From Actinomycetota bacterium (GTDB lineage Bacteria; Actinomycetota; Humimicrobiia; Humimicrobiales; Humimicrobiaceae), in the NCBI GenBank assembly GCA_016870675.1, contig VGAU01000118.1:1-6073 (forward strand): a stretch of DNA of 6,073 nucleotides, written 5' to 3'. Below are positions 5,957 to 6,073 of the stretch, piece after piece. The stretch's first letter is position 1; each line of letters opens with the position of its first letter. The translations under genes were made by a program, and so were the position numbers. A model generated the notes under the pieces. That model was not told where the DNA came from. It saw nothing but the letters and a program-made list of their open reading frames with translations, and did no database searches.

Positions 5957-6073
5957 ATGTTTACAGGCCTTAAGCATCAATTAGAACTAACTGATACTTT
6001 ACTTGATGACATTTTACCGCGAGACAATGAACTAATCAAGTAAAAAAGATACTAAACTGGAAAGCTATAAATA
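5957..6073 (+). pseudogene. IS5/IS1182-like transposase, N-terminus, frameshifted
   Basis: ATG 5957 follows AAAGGAG (5942-5948) at eight bases, a strong ribosome binding site. The frame reads MFTGLKHQLELTD then LLDDILPRDNELIK and stops at TAA 6041-6043 after 28 codons. The pattern of a Pro-Arg/Glu-Asp/Asn turn followed by a short helix resembles the N-terminal domain of IS5/IS1182-type transposases (DUF772-like). Immediately after the stop, the -1 frame from 6040 continues without a stop to the window edge as KKILNWKAIN, which is what the family has next (helix then an aromatic). Adding one A before the T at 6041 restores one frame (ATC AAG ATA AAA AAG ATA CTA). So the gene is probably inactivated by a one-base deletion, unless this is a sequencing error. 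The DDE catalytic domain would lie beyond the edge. Confidence 0.55.

Larger units (their letters stand above)
5752..6073 (+). mobile_element. Left part of an insertion sequence (boundary unresolved)
   Basis: Its presence is inferred from the transposase N-terminus at 5957 onward; the element continues beyond the right edge. The left end should fall somewhere between the operon start and 5957. The start given here, at TCCCACTTT, is only a guess from a sequence that could be a terminal repeat; without the right end no inverted-repeat pair or target duplication can be tested. Confidence 0.3.

Noticed and set aside
5957..6073. Programmed -1 frameshift in the transposase at the A-AAA-AAG sequence (6042-6048)
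   Set aside because: The heptamer lies after the zero-frame TAA at 6041 and is not in the zero-frame register needed for slippage, so ribosomes would stop first. A mutation or sequence error fits better.
1..6073. tRNA, rRNA or CRISPR array
   Set aside because: No cloverleaf, conserved rRNA segment or regularly spaced repeats were seen in the window.

Overview
This is an AT-rich window (very low GC in places) from a bacterium, most likely a Gram-negative with an accessory surface-polysaccharide locus. The sequence does not identify the genus. Three large genes fill most of it, all on the minus strand and tightly spaced like one operon. In transcription order they are: a radical SAM protein with a cobalamin-binding-type N-terminal domain (4064-5593), an asparagine-synthetase-like ATP-dependent amide-forming enzyme without the usual glutaminase cysteine (2080-4032), and a large transferase of the QHG-motif surface-carbohydrate type (173-2074). 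After them, running off the left edge, is the start of a probable aldo/keto reductase (1-99), a family often found in sugar-biosynthesis clusters.

The right side, 5594-6073, holds the operon's upstream region and part of an insertion sequence. A 27-codon reading frame with its own ribosome binding site (5590-5673) overlaps the radical SAM start codon by the four bases ATGA. Beyond it lie an 11-bp perfect inverted repeat (5778-5801), a 7-bp hairpin (5835-5851), and the plus-strand N-terminus of an IS5/IS1182-like transposase (5957-6073). That transposase is broken by a single-base frameshift after 28 codons.

My working model is a sugar-tailoring cassette. The radical SAM enzyme would modify a sugar or lipid-linked precursor (C-methylation or rearrangement), the asparagine-synthetase homologue would form an amide on a carboxylate, and the transferase would add the product to a surface glycan. 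The families are supported by visible motifs; substrates and the joint pathway are inference. The nearby broken transposase, the eroded-looking aldo/keto reductase start and the uneven base composition suggest a mosaic, horizontally assembled region.
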